From: Sugiyamaella lignohabitans
Lineage: Eukaryota > Ascomycota > Dipodascomycetes > Dipodascales > Trichomonascaceae
DNA length: 64,000 nucleotides
Reading direction: 5' to 3'
NCBI RefSeq assembly: GCF_001640025.1
Contig: NC_031673.1
Coordinates: 1,302,001 to 1,366,000, forward strand
Shown one piece after another: positions 62,032 to 64,000 of this stretch (position 1 is its first letter; every line of letters begins with the position of its first letter). The notes under the pieces were generated by a model that had not been told where the DNA came from, made no database searches, and saw nothing but the letters and a program-made list of their open reading frames with translations. A program made the position numbers and the translations under genes.

Positions 62032-62423
62032 ATGTCAACTTCCGCGGGTGTATTCATTTTGATTTTTTTTTTTTGCTTTCCTTTTATCGTACCTTCTCAT
62101 ATTTTCGTTTCTTCCCTTCAATTTCCTACTTTTTGATTGTTTAGTATTTTTTTAGTGTTTGTTTTGCTATCAATAAATTGTTATTTGCTAATTGTTATTT
62201 GCTAATTAGTTTCCTGAACCCAATACATTTAGCTGAATTATCTAAGGTTAGACCTTGAGCAGAGTCCTGTGAAGCGCAGGAACAGTTGAGTTTGGGGCCA
62301 AATACCAGCCGCCAGATGCATGCTTGAGGCAGTCGAGATTGCACACGACCAATCTATAGACTTTGATACTAGGCCACAAGAGACAACTAAAGTAGTCGTA
62401 AGGAGAAAATAAATAAATACATT
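62032..62423. other. Convergent intergenic region
   Basis: 392 bp between the Met-rich gene and the THOC5-like stop. T-rich tract at 62064-62074 (possible 3' processing region) and a decayed GC-rich repeat at 62262-62319. Confidence 0.55.
62262..62319 (-). repeat. Decayed GC-rich palindromic repeat, right half
   Basis: CCTGTGAAGCGCAGG corresponds to the CTCCTGC-GAA-GCAGGAG hairpin, followed by TTTGGGGCC and CAGCCGCCAGATGC in the order of other right halves. Many substitutions mark it as an old copy. Confidence 0.65.
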
Positions 62424-63071
62424 TCAATGCTCATAAACGAGCTTGCGCAGCTGGTCGGTCTCATTTTTCAGACGTTTGAGTTGTGTCTCATAGGCCTTGA
62501 CATCATCCAAACCATCGCGCAGCGACTTGATTTCAAGATTCAATTTGTTGCGTGTTTCATGAAGTCTGGTTTTGGTGACGAAAAGTTCCAGTCGTCGCTT
62601 TTCTTCGTCTTTAAGTCGTTCTAGAGTGATCATATGATTTACATTACGAGATGCCGGGTTTTTGTCATGTTCCTCCTTCAGATGTGGGTTCTCTTCTAAA
62701 AACTGTTCTAAGGGGACTAGATCCAGTTGTTCATGCTTAGAGACAAAACTTTCGCACTGGTCAATTTCTCGGTTCAGATGTTTATGCTGGTAGTAGATAT
62801 TCTGAATATCCAACAGAATTGTATCGGCCTCGTGTTTTGTTTTGGCAGTGGTTTCCTTTGTTGAATTTATAAGCTGTTGAGCTTTCCAGTTGCCCAGCCG
62901 CAAGTCCACTATGACAGACATGATCTGTTTTTGAATTTTTGCAACTTCATCACCGGGTCCATGTTCTTGCAGAGCTGCAGAGAGCGCCGAATTCAGCTGC
63001 CGTAGACGCTGCACCTTCTCCAACACTCTCAGTAGAGTCTCATGTTCGATTCTGCTCGGATTTTGCGTCAT
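62424..63071 (-). CDS. THOC5-like protein (THO complex subunit family)
   Basis: 215 codons from ATG at 63071 (MTQNPSRIEHETLLRVLEKVQRLRQ). The longer open frame to 63365 is rejected because its N-terminus is encoded by a GC-rich repeat. The sequence is almost entirely alpha-helical coiled coil and matches the Thoc5 pattern: NWKAQQLINSTKETTAKTKHEADTILLDIQNIYYQHKHLNREIDQCESFVSKHEQLDLVPLEQFLEENP, then HMITLERLKDEEKRRLEL and the final ...QLKRLKNETDQLRKLV. THO couples transcription elongation to mRNP packaging and export. Human THOC5 is much longer (683), but fungal relatives are short, covering only this coiled-coil core. Confident in family, less so in function. Confidence 0.82.
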   Translation of the reverse strand: MTQNPSRIEHETLLRVLEKVQRLRQLNSALSAALQEHGPGDEVAKIQKQIMSVIVDLRLGNWKAQQLINSTKETTAKTKHEADTILLDIQNIYYQHKHLNREIDQCESFVSKHEQLDLVPLEQFLEENPHLKEEHDKNPASRNVNHMITLERLKDEEKRRLELFVTKTRLHETRNKLNLEIKSLRDGLDDVKAYETQLKRLKNETDQLRKLVYEH

Positions 63072-63513
63072 CGCAGACGGCTCACCAACGGATAACGATT
63101 CTTCTAGATTGAATGAGAGTACTCCATTGAATGTGTACTTCGTGAAGTACTGAAATGCTGCTCGGCTAAAGCCGTGCGTCGTACTCTGATCTCGCTGATC
63201 CTCGAAACCCAGGGACCAAGTCGCCTCCGGCGGCTGGGGCTCTGCCCCAGACCCCGTAGCTCCTGCTTCGCAGGAGTTGGCTGGGACCGTCGGCAAAACG
63301 ACTCGAGCGCAGCGAGAGGAGCTACGGGGTCTGGGGCAGAGCCCCAGCCGCCGGAGGCCATGCACGCGGAAAACATGTGATGGTCATTTAAGTTATAGTA
63401 CAGAGTATAGTACTGGTGTACCGGTGCGAAGTATAAATAGAGCTGTAGTTAGCTGGTAGATGGGACAGTTGCAGTTTTAAATTGGGAGCAAATCAATCAG
63501 TTCAACAAATGAA
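63072..63513. other. Intergenic region with a full GC-rich palindromic element
   Basis: 442 bp between the THOC5-like start and the DUG3 stop. It contains the 136-bp element at 63223-63358; the remainder is the THOC5-like promoter. Confidence 0.6.
63223..63358. repeat. GC-rich palindromic repeat, best full copy (136 bp)
   Basis: Left arm (63223 on): GCCTCCGGCGGCTGGGGCTC ... GACCCCGTAGCTCCT; right arm is its exact inverse complement over about 42 bp, ending at 63358 with CCGCCGGAGGC. Each arm contains the internal hairpin CTGGGGC-TCT-GCCCCAG. The centre holds the hairpin CTCCTGC-TTC-GCAGGAG and a CTCGAGCGCAGCGAG segment. The element would fold into one large stem or a cruciform. No target-site duplication is evident. 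Confidence 0.93.
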
Positions 63514-64000
63514 CTAAGCAGTAGCGACATCTCTGCGACGACCCTCGCGCTCGAGCGGTGGTACTCCTGGTGAGGTAGTGGCTGAAGGATTGACCACCAC
63601 GGGTGAAACAAGACCTTTGCTTTCGGCCAGTCCACTGCTTCGAGGAAGTGCTGGGTCAGATTGATAGTACTCGTCTATAATTGGATGCATGAGCACAGTC
63701 TGATCTAGCACCGTCACTACTGTATTGGTTGGGATGGTTATCCAGTCGGACCTCTCAAAAGTCAGAGGTTCCGATGCAATCATGACAATATTTTGGCCTC
63801 TATCACGACGTTCCATGCGATATTGGCCCGGCTCATACTCGAAGAATCGAGTGCCGCTAGAAAAATGCAGCGACGCAGCCTCTTCAGTCTTCGACGTCAC
63901 ATATCGCGAGACTACTACCGAGTGCTCGTCTGTGACAGCGAAATTCATCAATGAAGGTTCGCCGTTCTCATTGGCCTCCTTTGTCCAGTCTTTAATGAGC
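63514..64000 (-). CDS. DUG3: Class II glutamine amidotransferase-like Dug3, C-terminal part (partial at right edge)
   Basis: The stop is at 63514 and the frame is open to the right edge (162 codons visible). The visible part contains NENGEPSLMNFAVTDEHSVVVSRYVTSKTEEAASLHFSSGTRFFEYEPGQYRMERRDRGQNIVMIASEPLTFERSDWITIPTNTVVTV, the C-terminal region of the Dug3 class II amidotransferase domain. The final 60 residues are a divergent Pro/Ser tail. The catalytic N-terminal Cys lies outside the window. With Dug2, Dug3 degrades glutathione in the cytosol by an alternative gamma-glutamyl pathway. Attribution rests on the C-terminal half only. Confidence 0.87.
   Translation of the reverse strand, partial: LIKDWTKEANENGEPSLMNFAVTDEHSVVVSRYVTSKTEEAASLHFSSGTRFFEYEPGQYRMERRDRGQNIVMIASEPLTFERSDWITIPTNTVVTVLDQTVLMHPIIDEYYQSDPALPRSSGLAESKGLVSPVVVNPSATTSPGVPPLEREGRRRDVATA

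Noticed and set aside
63223..63358. GC palindrome as a transcription terminator
   Set aside because: Hairpin terminators are bacterial; this is a eukaryotic genome, and copies lie in promoters and deserts as well as 3' flanks.
62424..63365. 313-codon version of the THOC5-like protein
   Set aside because: Codons between 63365 and 63223 come from the GC palindrome and the sequence has no relation to the family. The ATG at 63071 begins right before the conserved coiled coil.
1..64000. CRISPR array, bacterial operons or prophage
   Set aside because: No regularly spaced direct repeats of CRISPR type. Gene structure, introns and tRNAs are eukaryotic.

Overview
This is nuclear DNA of an ascomycete yeast. 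The genes are those of Saccharomycotina (OPY2, TUL1, AIR1/2, ISM1, MRPL11, YIM1-like, DUG3). Most genes have no intron. The introns present are short and yeast-like, with GTAAGT/GTGAGT donors and (T)ACTAAC branch sites close to the acceptor. Several traits (50-95 nt introns, a SAT4/rhodopsin-fold membrane protein, a THOC5-type protein, an intact LINE, intergenic regions up to about 4 kb) fit an early-branching lineage such as the Trichomonascaceae/Dipodascaceae better than a Saccharomyces-like yeast. The genus is inference.

Layout. 1-3069 (-) is the N-terminal half of glutamate synthase GLT1, with a probable 5'UTR intron. 3.1-22.6 kb is gene-poor: a PIP-kinase, two proteins of unknown function, a PAT-like acetyltransferase and a rhodopsin-fold protein, separated by deserts that hold a GC-rich palindromic repeat family, a 63-bp minisatellite and simple repeats. 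22.6-27.5 kb carries OPY2, eIF3i (TIF34) and a two-exon dienelactone hydrolase. 27.9-33.4 kb is a complete-looking non-LTR retrotransposon bounded by a 15-bp target-site duplication, about 220 bp upstream of a tRNA-Glu(CTC). 34-42.1 kb carries a GT34 mannosyltransferase, a TFIIIC subunit, AIR1/2 (two exons) and a sugar porter. 43.4-51.3 kb carries an SDR, a YIM1-like reductase, ribosomal protein eS8 (probable 5'UTR intron) and the Golgi E3 ligase TUL1. 53.4-59.7 kb is rich in mitochondrial genes: a five-exon SLC25 carrier diverging from a DUF1279 protein, and mitochondrial isoleucyl-tRNA synthetase diverging from mitoribosomal uL10m. The right end has tRNA-Val(AAC), a very methionine-rich acidic protein, a THOC5-like protein and the C-terminus of DUG3, which runs off the edge.

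Most unusual items: (1) a family of GC-rich, self-complementary repeats at ten intergenic loci, from about 136-161 bp full palindromes to half copies and an internally deleted copy, one of which falsely extends the THOC5-like reading frame; (2) a soluble protein of 257 residues with 41 methionines; (3) the retrotransposon with overlapping intact ORFs; (4) an acetyltransferase of largely bacterial family type sitting between two of the GC elements.
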